NCBI GenBank assembly: GCA_034667465.1
Contig: JAXDJV010000027.1
Coordinates: forward strand, 62,001 to 126,000
From: JAOBAU01 sp034667465
Lineage (GTDB): Bacteria; Acidobacteriota; Thermoanaerobaculia; Gp7-AA8
DNA length: 64,000 nt
Direction: 5' to 3'
A program made the translations under genes and the position numbers. Below the pieces are notes generated by a model, which saw only the letters and a list, made by a program, of their open reading frames with translations, ran no database searches and was not told the DNA's origin. This document shows positions 8,742-17,243 of this stretch, one piece after another; position 1 is the stretch's first letter, and each line of letters starts with the position of its first letter.

Positions 8742-9854
8742 ATGAAGCTCGCCATCGTCGCCGGCGAAGCTTCCGGCGATCTCCACGCATCCGAGGTCGT
8801 GCAGGAGCTGAAGAAGCTCGATCCGACACTCGAGCTGTTCGGCATCGGCGGCGATCTCCTCGCCGCCGAAGGAATGACGCTTCTTCATCACGCGAAAGAG
8901 ATGGGAATCGTCGGTCTCTTCAACGTGCTCCGTCATCTGCGGATGTTCCGCCGCATCTTCGACGAGCTGATCGCGCGCATCGAAGCGGAGCGTCCCGACG
9001 CCGTGCTGCTCGTCGATTATCCCGACTTCAATCTGCGCGTCGCGAAGCGTTGTCGCGCGCTCGGCATTCCGGTCGTCTATTACATCTCGCCGCAGGTTTG
9101 GGCGTGGCGGCGCGGACGCGTGAAACAGATCGCCGAAAACGTCGCGCGAATGCTCGTCATCTTTCCGTTCGAAGCGGACTTCTATCGCGATCACGACGTG
9201 CCTGTGACGTACGTCGGCCATCCGCTCGTCGACGAGCTCGCACACATCCAGCGTCGCGCGAAATCGAATCCGTCGGATACGACGCCGCTGCGCATCGCGC
9301 TGATGCCCGGCTCGCGCCGCGGCGAAGTGTCGTCGCTGCTGCCGCCGATGCTCGACGCGGTCGCCGCGCTTTCGCGCACGCGTCCCGTCGATGCGTTCGT
9401 CATTCAGGCGCCGACGATCACCTCGGCGGAACTGCTGACGCACATGACCGCGTCCGAAACGTTCGTACCGATCGTCGCGCACGATCGCGGCGAAGCGCTC
9501 GCCGCTGCCGACGTCGCGCTCTCATCGTCGGGCACTGCAACGCTCGAATCCGCGATCCTCGGCACGCCGGTCGTCGTGATGTATCGACTCTCATCCGCCA
9601 CGTACTTTCTCGCGCGTCGGCTCGTGAAAGTCCCGCACTTCAGTCTCGTCAACATCGTTGCCGGCGAACCGATCGTGCCCGAGCTCATTCAGGACGACGT
9701 CAACGGCGAGCGCATCGCGAAAGAAGTCCGCGCGCTGCTCGCAAACTACGACGCAGTCATCACGAAGCTCGGCGTCGTGCGCGAACGACTCGGCGGAAAC
9801 GGCGCCAGCCGTCGCGCCGCCGAGGAAATCTTTAGAATGCTGGCGACTCGATGA
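8742..9854 (+). CDS. lpxB: Lipid-A-disaccharide synthase
   Basis: Glycosyltransferase (GT19) joining UDP-2,3-diacylglucosamine and lipid X to form the lipid A disaccharide at the inner membrane. 370 residues. Key segments: VAGEASGDLHASEVV at the start, VDYPDFNLRVAKR near residue 90, YISPQVWAWRRGRVKQI near residue 110, and VGHPLVDEL near residue 160. The C-terminal lobe carries SSGTATLESAILGTPVVVMYR. It overlaps the ABC flippase by 4 nt, linking lipid A synthesis with its transport. Confidence 0.95.
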   Translation: MKLAIVAGEASGDLHASEVVQELKKLDPTLELFGIGGDLLAAEGMTLLHHAKEMGIVGLFNVLRHLRMFRRIFDELIARIEAERPDAVLLVDYPDFNLRVAKRCRALGIPVVYYISPQVWAWRRGRVKQIAENVARMLVIFPFEADFYRDHDVPVTYVGHPLVDELAHIQRRAKSNPSDTTPLRIALMPGSRRGEVSSLLPPMLDAVAALSRTRPVDAFVIQAPTITSAELLTHMTASETFVPIVAHDRGEALAAADVALSSSGTATLESAILGTPVVVMYRLSSATYFLARRLVKVPHFSLVNIVAGEPIVPELIQDDVNGERIAKEVRALLANYDAVITKLGVVRERLGGNGASRRAAEEIFRMLATR

Positions 9855-11761
9855 CCGCTCTCCGCCGCCTCTACCGCTACCTCGGCAAATACCGTGTCTG
9901 GGGCTTCGTCGCCTTCGGCTCGATGCTCATCTTCGCCGTCGCGCAGACGGTGATGATCGGCCTCAGCCAGCCGCTCTTCGATGACGTCCTGACGCCGCCC
10001 GGCAAACGGGTCGTCGTCGAACGGAAGCATCTGTCGCGTGAAGAGAGCGCCAAGCAGCGCATCATCGATTCGCTTCTCAACCGCGATCGTCCGGAGGGAA
10101 AGCGCGGCTTCGTCGTCAACAACATCGACCGCGAATCGAAACGCTTTCTCACGTGGTGGAACGGCGATCCGGCCGGCAAATCGCGCAAGGTGCTGCTCGC
10201 GCTGCTGATCGTTTTCATCGTCCGCGCCTTCGCGTCGTTTCTGTCGGAGTACGGCTTCCAGAAAGTCGGACTCTCGACCGTGCGCGATCTGCGCAACGAG
10301 TTGTACGAGCGGCTGATCTATCAAAGTCATCGCTTCTTCTCCGAACGATCGACAGGCGAGATGGTCAGCCGCGTCGTGTCGGATGCCGATGCCATCCAGG
10401 CCGCGGTGTCGACGCGCATGGGCGATCTCTTTCAGGAATCGATCACGCTCTTCGGCCTGATGATTTTCGTCTTCGTTTCGAATCCTGAGCTGGCGCTGAT
10501 TTGTCTCGTCGGCGCGCCTGCGCTCGTCTATCCGGTCGTCCACTTCGGACGCCGTCTGCGCGGCACCACGCATCGCTCGCAGGAGCGGATGGCCGACATC
10601 GCCACGCTGCTCGAAGAAACAATCCGCGGCGTGCGCATCGTGAAAGCGTTCACGATGGAGAAGTTCGAGATCGCCCGCTTCCACGAAGCGACGCGCCGCC
10701 ATCTCGCATCGAACCTGAAGGCGCAATGGATCCAGGCGATCAACTCGCCGATCATGGAGCTGATCTCCGGCTCGTGCATGATCGCGCTCTTCTTCTACGC
10801 GTCGCGCCGGATCGCCAACGGCACGCTGACGCCAGGCCAGTTCATCAGCTTCCTCGCTGCGCTCGCGGCGATGTATCAACCGATCAAGAAGCTGAACAAA
10901 GTGAATCTTTCCGTGAACACGGCACTGTCGGCGGCGGAGCGTGTGTTCCGGATGCTCGACATCGACAATGAAGTGAAAGAAAAGCCGGACGCGCAAAGGC
11001 TCGCGGCGGTCGGCAGCGGCGTTCGCTACGAGCACGTCACGTTCGCGTACGGCGCGGAGCCGGTGCTGCGCGACGTCGACGTCACCGTCAATCCCGGCGA
11101 GATCGTCGCGCTCGTCGGCGGCAGCGGCTCGGGCAAATCAACGTTCGTCAATCTGCTGCCGCGCTTTTACGACGTGCAGGCGGGACGGATCACCATCGAT
11201 GGTCACGACATCCGAGACGTCCAGCTGCATTCGCTGCGCACGTTGATGGGATTCGTCACGCAGGAAGTCGTGCTGTTCAACGACACGGTGCGCAACAACA
11301 TCGCGTACGGCCGCGCGGACGTCGACGAGCAGCGCGTCATCGATGCGGCGACGGCGGCGAACGCGCACGAGTTCATCTCCGCGCTGCCGAACGGTTACGA
11401 CACGCAGATCGGCGAAGGCGGCGTGCTGCTGTCGGGCGGCCAGCGGCAGCGGCTCGCCATCGCACGCGCGCTGTTCAAGGATCCGCCGATCCTCGTGCTC
11501 GATGAAGCGACGTCGGCACTCGACACGGAATCGGAGCGGCTCGTGCAGCAGGCGCTCAACAATCTGATGCGCGGCCGCACGACGCTGGTCATCGCGCATC
11601 GGCTCTCGACGATTCGCAGCGCTCACAAAATCGTGGTGCTCGACAAAGGACAGATCGTCGAGGCCGGACGGCATGAGGAGCTCATCGAGCGGCGCGGTGT
11701 TTACCGCAAGCTGCACGATCTGCAGTTCCTCGAGGAAGAGCCGGCCGGAGCGCTCGCGTGA
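9851..11761 (+). CDS. msbA: Lipid A export ABC transporter, MsbA-like (fused TM and ATPase domains)
   Basis: Half-transporter of 636 residues predicted to flip lipid A core across the inner membrane. The membrane domain spans about residues 15-340. The ATPase domain has Walker A GGSGSGKST near residue 428, the ABC signature LSGGQRQRLAIARAL near residue 530, and Walker B ILVLDEATSALD. Between the first and second membrane helices is a charged insertion of about 80 residues (roughly 50-115), longer than in E. coli MsbA. Position between lpxB and an acyltransferase supports lipid A as cargo; sequence alone cannot exclude another lipid. Confidence 0.85.
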   Translation: MTALRRLYRYLGKYRVWGFVAFGSMLIFAVAQTVMIGLSQPLFDDVLTPPGKRVVVERKHLSREESAKQRIIDSLLNRDRPEGKRGFVVNNIDRESKRFLTWWNGDPAGKSRKVLLALLIVFIVRAFASFLSEYGFQKVGLSTVRDLRNELYERLIYQSHRFFSERSTGEMVSRVVSDADAIQAAVSTRMGDLFQESITLFGLMIFVFVSNPELALICLVGAPALVYPVVHFGRRLRGTTHRSQERMADIATLLEETIRGVRIVKAFTMEKFEIARFHEATRRHLASNLKAQWIQAINSPIMELISGSCMIALFFYASRRIANGTLTPGQFISFLAALAAMYQPIKKLNKVNLSVNTALSAAERVFRMLDIDNEVKEKPDAQRLAAVGSGVRYEHVTFAYGAEPVLRDVDVTVNPGEIVALVGGSGSGKSTFVNLLPRFYDVQAGRITIDGHDIRDVQLHSLRTLMGFVTQEVVLFNDTVRNNIAYGRADVDEQRVIDAATAANAHEFISALPNGYDTQIGEGGVLLSGGQRQRLAIARALFKDPPILVLDEATSALDTESERLVQQALNNLMRGRTTLVIAHRLSTIRSAHKIVVLDKGQIVEAGRHEELIERRGVYRKLHDLQFLEEEPAGALA

Positions 11762-12414
11762 TGAGGCGAGTCGCCGGCGTTTTGCTGTCGATGATCGTTC
11801 GCGCGCTGCACTTCACGCTGCGCGTCCGTCACGTGAACGTCGATGCCGCGCTCCGCACGCCCCGTCACATTTTCGCGTTCTGGCACGAGCATTTGATGCT
11901 GATGCTGCATTCGAAGTTTCAGTATCCGATTACCGTGCTCTCGTCAGCGTCGCGCGATGGCGACATCGCCGTTTCCGCGTATCGCACATACGGCGTTGAT
12001 ACGGTGCGCGGCTCGTCTACGCGCGGCGCGCAATCGGCGATGCGTGGCGTCATCCGCCGCGCGCGCGACGGCTCCAATCTCGCGTTTACCCCCGACGGGC
12101 CGAAAGGTCCGCCGCACGTCGTGAAGGAAGGCGTCGTCTTCGCCGCGCAGATGACCGGCCTGCCGATTGTGCCGGTTGCGTTCGGCGCGGCGCGATATAA
12201 GCGGCTTCGTTCGTGGGATCGCATGGTCGTGCCGATGCCCTTTACGCGCGCCGTCTTTCTTTACGGCGAGCCGATCAGCGTTGCGCGCGACGCCGATGCA
12301 GAGGCGGCCTCACGTACAGTCGAATCGACGCTCAACGACCTGGCCCGTCGCGTCGAGAACGAATTTGAAGAGCTTTGGAAAGGAGAAGGAACAAGGATGA
12401 AGGCTGAAGGATGA
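11761..12414 (+). CDS. Lysophospholipid acyltransferase family protein (DUF374)
   Basis: About 217 residues with an N-terminal hydrophobic segment. It shows the DUF374 pattern: FAFWHEHLMLML (catalytic His block), SSASRDGDIA, FTPDGPKGPPHVVKEGVV, then PIVPVAFGA. Such proteins resemble lipid A acyltransferases, which fits the lpxB-msbA context, but acceptor and acyl donor are unknown. ATG 11761 or GTG 11758 overlaps the previous stop. The last codons and stop lie inside an inverted repeat (12393-12464), so the C-terminal residues (GTRMKAEG) are repeat-derived. Confidence 0.8.
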   Translation: MRRVAGVLLSMIVRALHFTLRVRHVNVDAALRTPRHIFAFWHEHLMLMLHSKFQYPITVLSSASRDGDIAVSAYRTYGVDTVRGSSTRGAQSAMRGVIRRARDGSNLAFTPDGPKGPPHVVKEGVVFAAQMTGLPIVPVAFGAARYKRLRSWDRMVVPMPFTRAVFLYGEPISVARDADAEAASRTVESTLNDLARRVENEFEELWKGEGTRMKAEG

Positions 12415-12464
12415 AGGATGAGTAAATGTGGACACTCATCCTTCATCCCTCATCCTTCATCCTT
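12393..12464. repeat. ATGAAGG-type inverted repeat, copy A
   Basis: Two 31-nt arms, 12393-12423 and 12434-12464, with 29/31 complementary positions and a 10-nt loop. Each arm is four tandem copies of a GGATGAA-like unit. The left arm covers the last codons and stop of the acyltransferase gene; the right arm ends 9 nt before the yicC ATG. Same structure as 41334-41407. Confidence 0.9.
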
Positions 12465-12473
12465 CCCACAACC

Positions 12474-13364
12474 ATGATCACATCCATGACCGGATTCGGC
12501 CGCGCCGCCGGCGCGCTGTCGCCGCGCTACTTCGTCGCTGTCACCATCAAAAGCGTCAACCACCGTTTCCTCGAGCTGTCGGTGCGACTGCCAGAGTATT
12601 TCTGGGAGCTCGAATCGGCGATTCGCGCGATCGCATCGGAAGCGTTGTCGCGCGGCAAGGTCGACATCTCCATTCGCGTGCAGCGAACGTCGCAACCCGA
12701 TTACGACGTGCGCATCAACACGCAGATTGCGAACACCGTCATTCCGCGATTGAAAGCAATCGCGGAGGAGCTCGGGCTCGGCTCGACGTTCACCGGGAGC
12801 GATCTCCTTCGCGTTCCCGATCTGCTGCACGTCGAAGCGATCGAGCTCGAAGTGCAGGACGACGAGCGAGACGAGCTTGCGCGACTCGTGCGCGAAGCGC
12901 TTGCACAACTGCAGACGATGCGCGTGAAAGAAGGGGAGTCGCTGCTCACCGACATCACCGCGCGCCTGGCGTCGATTCGCGAACTGCACGGCCGCGTCGC
13001 CGAACAGCGTGAAGGCGTTCGAGACGAGTTGCTGCAGTCGTATCAGCAGCGCGTGCAGGAGATCGCCGCGAAGGCCGGCGTCGACGTGAACCACGATCGC
13101 ATCGCTCAGGAAGTGGTGATGATGGTGGAGAAAGGCGACATCGCCGAGGAGCTGACGCGGCTCGCGCACCACGTCGAACAGACAGTGAAAGCGGTGGAAG
13201 CGAAGGAGCCGGCCGGCAAGAAACTCGACTTCCTGTCGCAGGAGATGCTGCGCGAGATCAATACGATGGGCTCGAAGTCGCGTTCCGCGGCGCTCAGAAC
13301 CGCCGTTGTAGAATTGAAAACGGAGGTCGAGCGGATACGCGAGCAGGTGCAGAATGTCGAGTAA
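12474..13364 (+). CDS. yicC: YicC family endoribonuclease-like protein
   Basis: 296 residues. ATG 12474 is chosen because SMTGFGRA close to the N-terminus is the YicC hallmark; the open frame upstream is only repeat sequence. Further family blocks are SVNHRFLELSVRLP and, at the C-terminus, KLDFLSQEMLREINTMGSKS. YicC proteins are RNases implicated in small-RNA turnover. It lies directly before gmk, overlapping it by 11 nt, a conserved arrangement. Confidence 0.9.
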   Translation: MITSMTGFGRAAGALSPRYFVAVTIKSVNHRFLELSVRLPEYFWELESAIRAIASEALSRGKVDISIRVQRTSQPDYDVRINTQIANTVIPRLKAIAEELGLGSTFTGSDLLRVPDLLHVEAIELEVQDDERDELARLVREALAQLQTMRVKEGESLLTDITARLASIRELHGRVAEQREGVRDELLQSYQQRVQEIAAKAGVDVNHDRIAQEVVMMVEKGDIAEELTRLAHHVEQTVKAVEAKEPAGKKLDFLSQEMLREINTMGSKSRSAALRTAVVELKTEVERIREQVQNVE

Positions 13365-14037
13365 TTTCCATCCGGACGGGACGTTGTTCATCGTGTCAGG
13401 CCCGTCGGGAGCGGGGAAGACGACGCTGATCAATCGCGTCCGCGAGCAGCTCGAACCACTTGGCATCACGCTCTACTTTTCCGTCTCGCATACGACGCGC
13501 CGTCCGCGCGCCGGCGAAGAAGACGGCTGCAATTACCATTTCGTCACTCGCGACACCTTCCGCGCCATGATCGACGGAGGGGAATTTCTCGAATGGGCTC
13601 ACGTTCACGAGCAGCTGTACGGGACATCCAGAGATGAGGTTGTTTCACGCCTCGATCGCGGTCAGGATGTGATCGTCGACATCGATTTCCAGGGGGCGCG
13701 CCAGATCGCGCAGGACGAGCATCTGAACGAGCGCTCGCTCAACGTGTTCATCTTTCCGCCGACGCTCGACGTGCTCGAGCAGCGGCTCCGCGATCGCGGC
13801 CTCAACACCGAGCAGGAGATCGAGACGCGGATGCAGAAGGCGATCGACGAGATCGACGCCGGCAAGGATTTTTACGATTACGTGATCATCAACGATGATC
13901 TGCCGGAGGCAACCGAATGCCTCAAGGCGGCGGTCATCGCGAAAAAGCTTCAGACGAAAACGGCGCTCGAATCCATCGCCAGGATGGCCGAGCGTTTCAG
14001 GGAGGAACGCGATGGAAGGATTACCGGAAAACGTTGA
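13354..14037 (+). CDS. gmk: Guanylate kinase
   Basis: Converts GMP to GDP. 227 residues. P-loop SGPSGAGKTTL near residue 15, GMP-binding segment FSVSHTTRRPRAGEEDG near residue 40, and DIDFQGARQI near residue 110. yicC-gmk-rpoZ-coaBC is a common bacterial cluster. Its last 26 nt overlap rpoZ. Confidence 0.96.
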   Translation: MSSNFHPDGTLFIVSGPSGAGKTTLINRVREQLEPLGITLYFSVSHTTRRPRAGEEDGCNYHFVTRDTFRAMIDGGEFLEWAHVHEQLYGTSRDEVVSRLDRGQDVIVDIDFQGARQIAQDEHLNERSLNVFIFPPTLDVLEQRLRDRGLNTEQEIETRMQKAIDEIDAGKDFYDYVIINDDLPEATECLKAAVIAKKLQTKTALESIARMAERFREERDGRITGKR

Positions 14038-14227
14038 CAGCAAGTTCCGCTACGTGCTTTTGGTGGCGAAACGCGCCGAGCAGCTGATCCAGGGCTCGAT
14101 GCCCAAAATGCGCTCGCGTCACGCCAAACCGACGCGCGTAGCGATGGAAGAGATCGATCGCAACCAGGTGAAGTGGCAGCTCAGCCCGCCGGTTGAAGAA
14201 CCGACTGCGCTGGAAACAGCGGAGTAA
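14012..14227 (+). CDS. rpoZ: RNA polymerase omega subunit
   Basis: 71-residue omega subunit, which helps assemble RNA polymerase. ATG 14012 is preceded by GGAGG (14001-14005), inside the end of gmk. The sequence VDSKFRYVLLVAKRAEQLIQG followed by RHAKPTRVAMEEI matches omega helices 1-3. Upstream codons in this frame are only a shadow of gmk. Confidence 0.9.
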   Translation: MEGLPENVDSKFRYVLLVAKRAEQLIQGSMPKMRSRHAKPTRVAMEEIDRNQVKWQLSPPVEEPTALETAE

Positions 14228-14233
14228 CTTCTC

Positions 14234-14296
14234 AGGCATGAGGTATGAGGCATGAGTGAAGTCGCCCTCATGCCTCATTGCTCATCCCTCATGCCT
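14234..14296. repeat. GCATGAGG-type inverted repeat, copy B
   Basis: Arms 14234-14256 and 14267-14296 built from GCATGAGG/GTATGAGG units, with a 10-nt loop; the right arm has 7 extra nt. It has the same design as copies A and C but a different unit sequence. It ends 8 nt before the coaBC start. Confidence 0.8.
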
Positions 14297-14304
14297 TTCT
14301 CCCA

Positions 14305-15483
14305 ATGAAGATCGTCCTCGGCGTCTCCGGCGGCATCGCGGCGTACAAAGCGCCCGATCTCGTGCGGCGCCTGCAGGACGCCGGCGCTGAGGTTCGCGTC
14401 ATCCTTACTCCGAACGCGGCGCGATTCGTGTCGCCGTTGTCGCTCGCCGCGGTTTCCGGACACGGCGTGATCGTCGAGCAGTGGGGCGATTCGGGAAACG
14501 GCGGTGTCGATCACATCGAGCTCGCACGCTGGGCCGAGCTGCTGCTCATCGCTCCCGCCAGCGCCAACATCCTCGCGAAACTCGCAACCGGAATCGCTGA
14601 TGACGCGCTGACGACGTATGCCGTCGCGCATCGCGGCGAGGTGATGGTCGCGCCGGCGATGAACACGTTCATGCTGCAGCATCCGACGGTCGTCGCGAAC
14701 GTCGAGACGCTGCGCGCGCGTGGCGTGATCATCCTCGAGCCCGACACCGGTCTGCTTGCGTGCGGTGATGAAGGGGCCGGGCGTCTGCCCGATGTGCCGG
14801 TGATCGTCGAGCGCGTTCGTACGCACTTCGCGGCACGCGATCTCGAAGGCCGCAACATTCTCATCACCGCCGGACCGACGCGTGAAGCGATCGATCCCGT
14901 TCGCTATCTCTCGAATCGTTCGTCGGGAAAGATGGGCTATGCGCTTGCGGAAGCGGCGGCGCGTCGCGGCGCGAACGTCACGCTCGTCAGCGGACCGACG
15001 TCGCTGATGACGCCGGCCGGCGTTTCACTGCAGCAGATTTCCTCCGCGTCGGAAATGTATGAGCGCGTGATGACAGCACTGCCGCAGCATCAGATCGTGA
15101 TCAAAGCCGCGGCCGTCGCCGACTTCACGCCGGTCGAAGTCTCCGATCGCAAGATCAAGAAAGGCGATCGAGACGAGCTCACCCTGACGCTGAAGAAGAC
15201 GCCCGACATCCTCGCCGCGATCGGCGAGCGCTCGCCGAGACCGTTCGTCGTGGCGTTCGCCGCGGAGACCGATGCGGTCGAATCGAACGCGCGGACGAAG
15301 CTGCTGAAGAAGAACGCCGACCTGATCGTCGCGAACGACGTCGCCGACAAGACGATCGGATTCGATTCCGAGCAGAACGAAGTGCTCGTCCTCGCCCGCG
15401 ACGGCTCGACGACGCGGCTCGCAAAAGCGTCGAAGCTCGTCATCGCGAACCGCATTCTCGACCTCGTCCTCGCGCGGCTGTGA
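14305..15483 (+). CDS. coaBC: Bifunctional phosphopantothenoylcysteine decarboxylase / phosphopantothenate-cysteine ligase
   Basis: Two steps of coenzyme A synthesis in one 392-residue protein. The N-terminal FMN-dependent CoaC half contains GVSGGIAAYKAPDLVRRL, APASANILAKLATGIADD and APAMNTFM. The C-terminal CoaB half begins at ILITAGPTREAIDPVRYLSNRS (near residue 190) with SGKMGYALAEAA. ATG 14305 matches the family start. coaD at 59586 is another step of the same pathway but unlinked. Confidence 0.95.
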   Translation: MKIVLGVSGGIAAYKAPDLVRRLQDAGAEVRVILTPNAARFVSPLSLAAVSGHGVIVEQWGDSGNGGVDHIELARWAELLLIAPASANILAKLATGIADDALTTYAVAHRGEVMVAPAMNTFMLQHPTVVANVETLRARGVIILEPDTGLLACGDEGAGRLPDVPVIVERVRTHFAARDLEGRNILITAGPTREAIDPVRYLSNRSSGKMGYALAEAAARRGANVTLVSGPTSLMTPAGVSLQQISSASEMYERVMTALPQHQIVIKAAAVADFTPVEVSDRKIKKGDRDELTLTLKKTPDILAAIGERSPRPFVVAFAAETDAVESNARTKLLKKNADLIVANDVADKTIGFDSEQNEVLVLARDGSTTRLAKASKLVIANRILDLVLARL

Positions 15484-15491
15484 CCGCCCCG

Positions 15492-15586
15492 GTCATCCTG
15501 AGCGTTAGCGAAGGATCCGGGCGGCGGGACTCGCAACCGCAGCGCGCCCCACCCACCCGGATCCTTCGCTAAACGCTCAGGATGAC
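15492..15586. repeat. REP-like palindromic element, copy 2
   Basis: Arms 15492-15521 (GTCATCCTGAGCG...GGATCCGGG) and 15556-15586 are nearly perfect inverses around a 34-nt GC-rich centre. On the minus strand the right arm supplies the last codons (VILSV) and stop of the remnant at 15569-16044. Same family as 8607 and 58976. Confidence 0.9.
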
Positions 15587-16044
15587 GTCGTGGCCCAGCC
15601 CGCGCTCGCGTGCGCGACGCACCGCGATCGACGCGGCGGCGACATCCTGCAGCGCGGTGCCGGTCGAATCGAAGATGAATGTTTGCGCGTCATCGGTGCG
15701 CGCGGCGACGCGTCCCGCGATGACGTCGCCGAGCTCTCCATGCACGACGACACCCGGCGCGTGGTGCAGATCGCCCATCGTCGCCGCCTGCTCGAGCACA
15801 TCGACGACGACGCGTGATTGCCGCATCGCATCGGCGCCGGATGCGCGCCGTCGAGCTCCAGCAGTCGCACGTTCTCGATGCCGTCGCGGCGCAGCACGCC
15901 GGCCGTCGCCTCCGCCGAGCGCCGCACGTCCGCAGCGGGAAACGAACGCGCCGAGACGCCGGCGATGCGCGTCAGCTCCGCGAGCGTCGCTTCGAAGGAA
16001 TCGTAGTTCCGTTCAACTTCCGCAAGCGCGTCTTCGACGTTCAT
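15569..16044 (-). pseudogene. Chimeric remnant: M20 peptidase N-terminus joined out of frame to ornithine cyclodeaminase C-terminus
   Basis: From ATG 16044 the first ~69 codons read like the start of an M20 dipeptidase (MNVEDALAEVERNYDSFEAT ... LLELDGAHPA). At about 15838-15845 the similarity stops, and in another frame the sequence continues as the C-terminal third of the ornithine cyclodeaminase/mu-crystallin family: MRQSRVVVDVLEQAATMGDL, then GELGDVIAGRV and STGTALQDVAAA. A deletion joining two genes, with a frame change, explains this. The first ATG overlaps the chrA stop (TGATGA), so it may still be co-transcribed. The end is within a REP-like repeat. Confidence 0.7.
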
Positions 16045-17243
16045 CACGTTCCTTTCAGCAGCAGTCCGGCGATCGCAGCGGCTGCGATCAGAGTCACGTC
16101 GCCGAGTCGTTTCCATCGCAGTGGCAGCAGGAGCGCGGCGAGTGCGATTGCGACAGTCGGGACATCGATGAGTGCGCGCCGCCCGAGGAGGAAAACAGCG
16201 CCGGCCATCGCGCCGCTGGCGGCAGCGGTGACGCCGTCGACGAACAGACGCACCGAGGGACGATGGCTCACGGCGCGGAATCGTTTCGCGAACGCGAGCA
16301 CGATCAGCCACGCCGGCAGAAAGACGCCGATCGATGCGGCGATCATCCCCGGCTCGCGCGCGACGAGATATCCGATGAACGACGCGGTGATGACGACGGG
16401 ACCTGGCGTGATCATCGCCACCGCGACCGCGTCGAGAAATTGCCGATCGCTCAGCCAGTGATAGCGCTGCACGACTTCGCCGTAGAGAAACGGTACGACC
16501 GCGAGTCCGCTGCCGAAGACGAACGCGCCCGCTTTCGCGAAGAAGAGAAAGAGCCGCAGCGCCTGCGCATCGATCAGCGCAGGGAGAAGCACGAACATCG
16601 TCGCCGTCACGCGCGGACGCCGGAGCCATTGCGCGACGAGCGGCGCGAAGCCGGCAGCGAGAAAAAGCCAGATGATCTCGCGTCCGCTGAACGCGGTGAC
16701 GATCGCCATCACGCTCCAGATCGTCCACAACAGCGGGCTGCGACGCAGGGTCGTCGACGCCAGCTTCCACGCCGCGCGCGCGATGATCGCGATCACCGCC
16801 GCGCCGACGCCGTAGAACGCGGAGCCGAGCCACGTCATCCCGCCGAATCGCACATACGCGGCGGCGAGCAGCCAGACGATCGCGAAGGAGGGGAGGACGA
16901 ACGCCGCACCGACGATCGTCGCGCCGATCGCGCCGTAGTTCACGGCGCCGAGGTACATCGCGAGTTGCGCGGCGAGGGGACCGGGAGCGAGTTGCGCGAG
17001 CGCGAGGCCGTCGAGAAAGTCACGGCGAGAGAACCATCGCCGTTCATCGACGAGCGTTCGCTGCATCCGTCCGGCGAGCGCGATCGGTCCGCCAAAACCG
17101 GTCGCGCCGAGGTGCAGGAAGTAGAGCGTCAGTTGCGCGAGTGAAGGGGGCGCAACGTCGGCGGCATGCCAATCACCCAGGCCGGAAGAATCGGAAACAC
17201 CGCGAAGGCTCTGCCACATACGTAGCCGGCCGTGCCGGCTCAT
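16044..17243 (-). CDS. chrA: Chromate transporter ChrA, two-domain (long-chain) type
   Basis: 399-residue membrane protein of the CHR family, which exports chromate. Two homologous halves are visible: the first with LGATGFGGPIALAGRM and LAQLAPGPLAAQLAMYLG, the second with AGAFVFGSGLAVVPFLYGEVV and AVAMITPGPVVITASFIGYL. About ten hydrophobic segments. Its ATG overlaps the stop of the upstream chrB-like gene by 4 nt, so the pair forms an operon. Chromate as substrate is inferred from the family. Confidence 0.9.
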   Translation of the reverse strand: MSRHGRLRMWQSLRGVSDSSGLGDWHAADVAPPSLAQLTLYFLHLGATGFGGPIALAGRMQRTLVDERRWFSRRDFLDGLALAQLAPGPLAAQLAMYLGAVNYGAIGATIVGAAFVLPSFAIVWLLAAAYVRFGGMTWLGSAFYGVGAAVIAIIARAAWKLASTTLRRSPLLWTIWSVMAIVTAFSGREIIWLFLAAGFAPLVAQWLRRPRVTATMFVLLPALIDAQALRLFLFFAKAGAFVFGSGLAVVPFLYGEVVQRYHWLSDRQFLDAVAVAMITPGPVVITASFIGYLVAREPGMIAASIGVFLPAWLIVLAFAKRFRAVSHRPSVRLFVDGVTAAASGAMAGAVFLLGRRALIDVPTVAIALAALLLPLRWKRLGDVTLIAAAAIAGLLLKGT

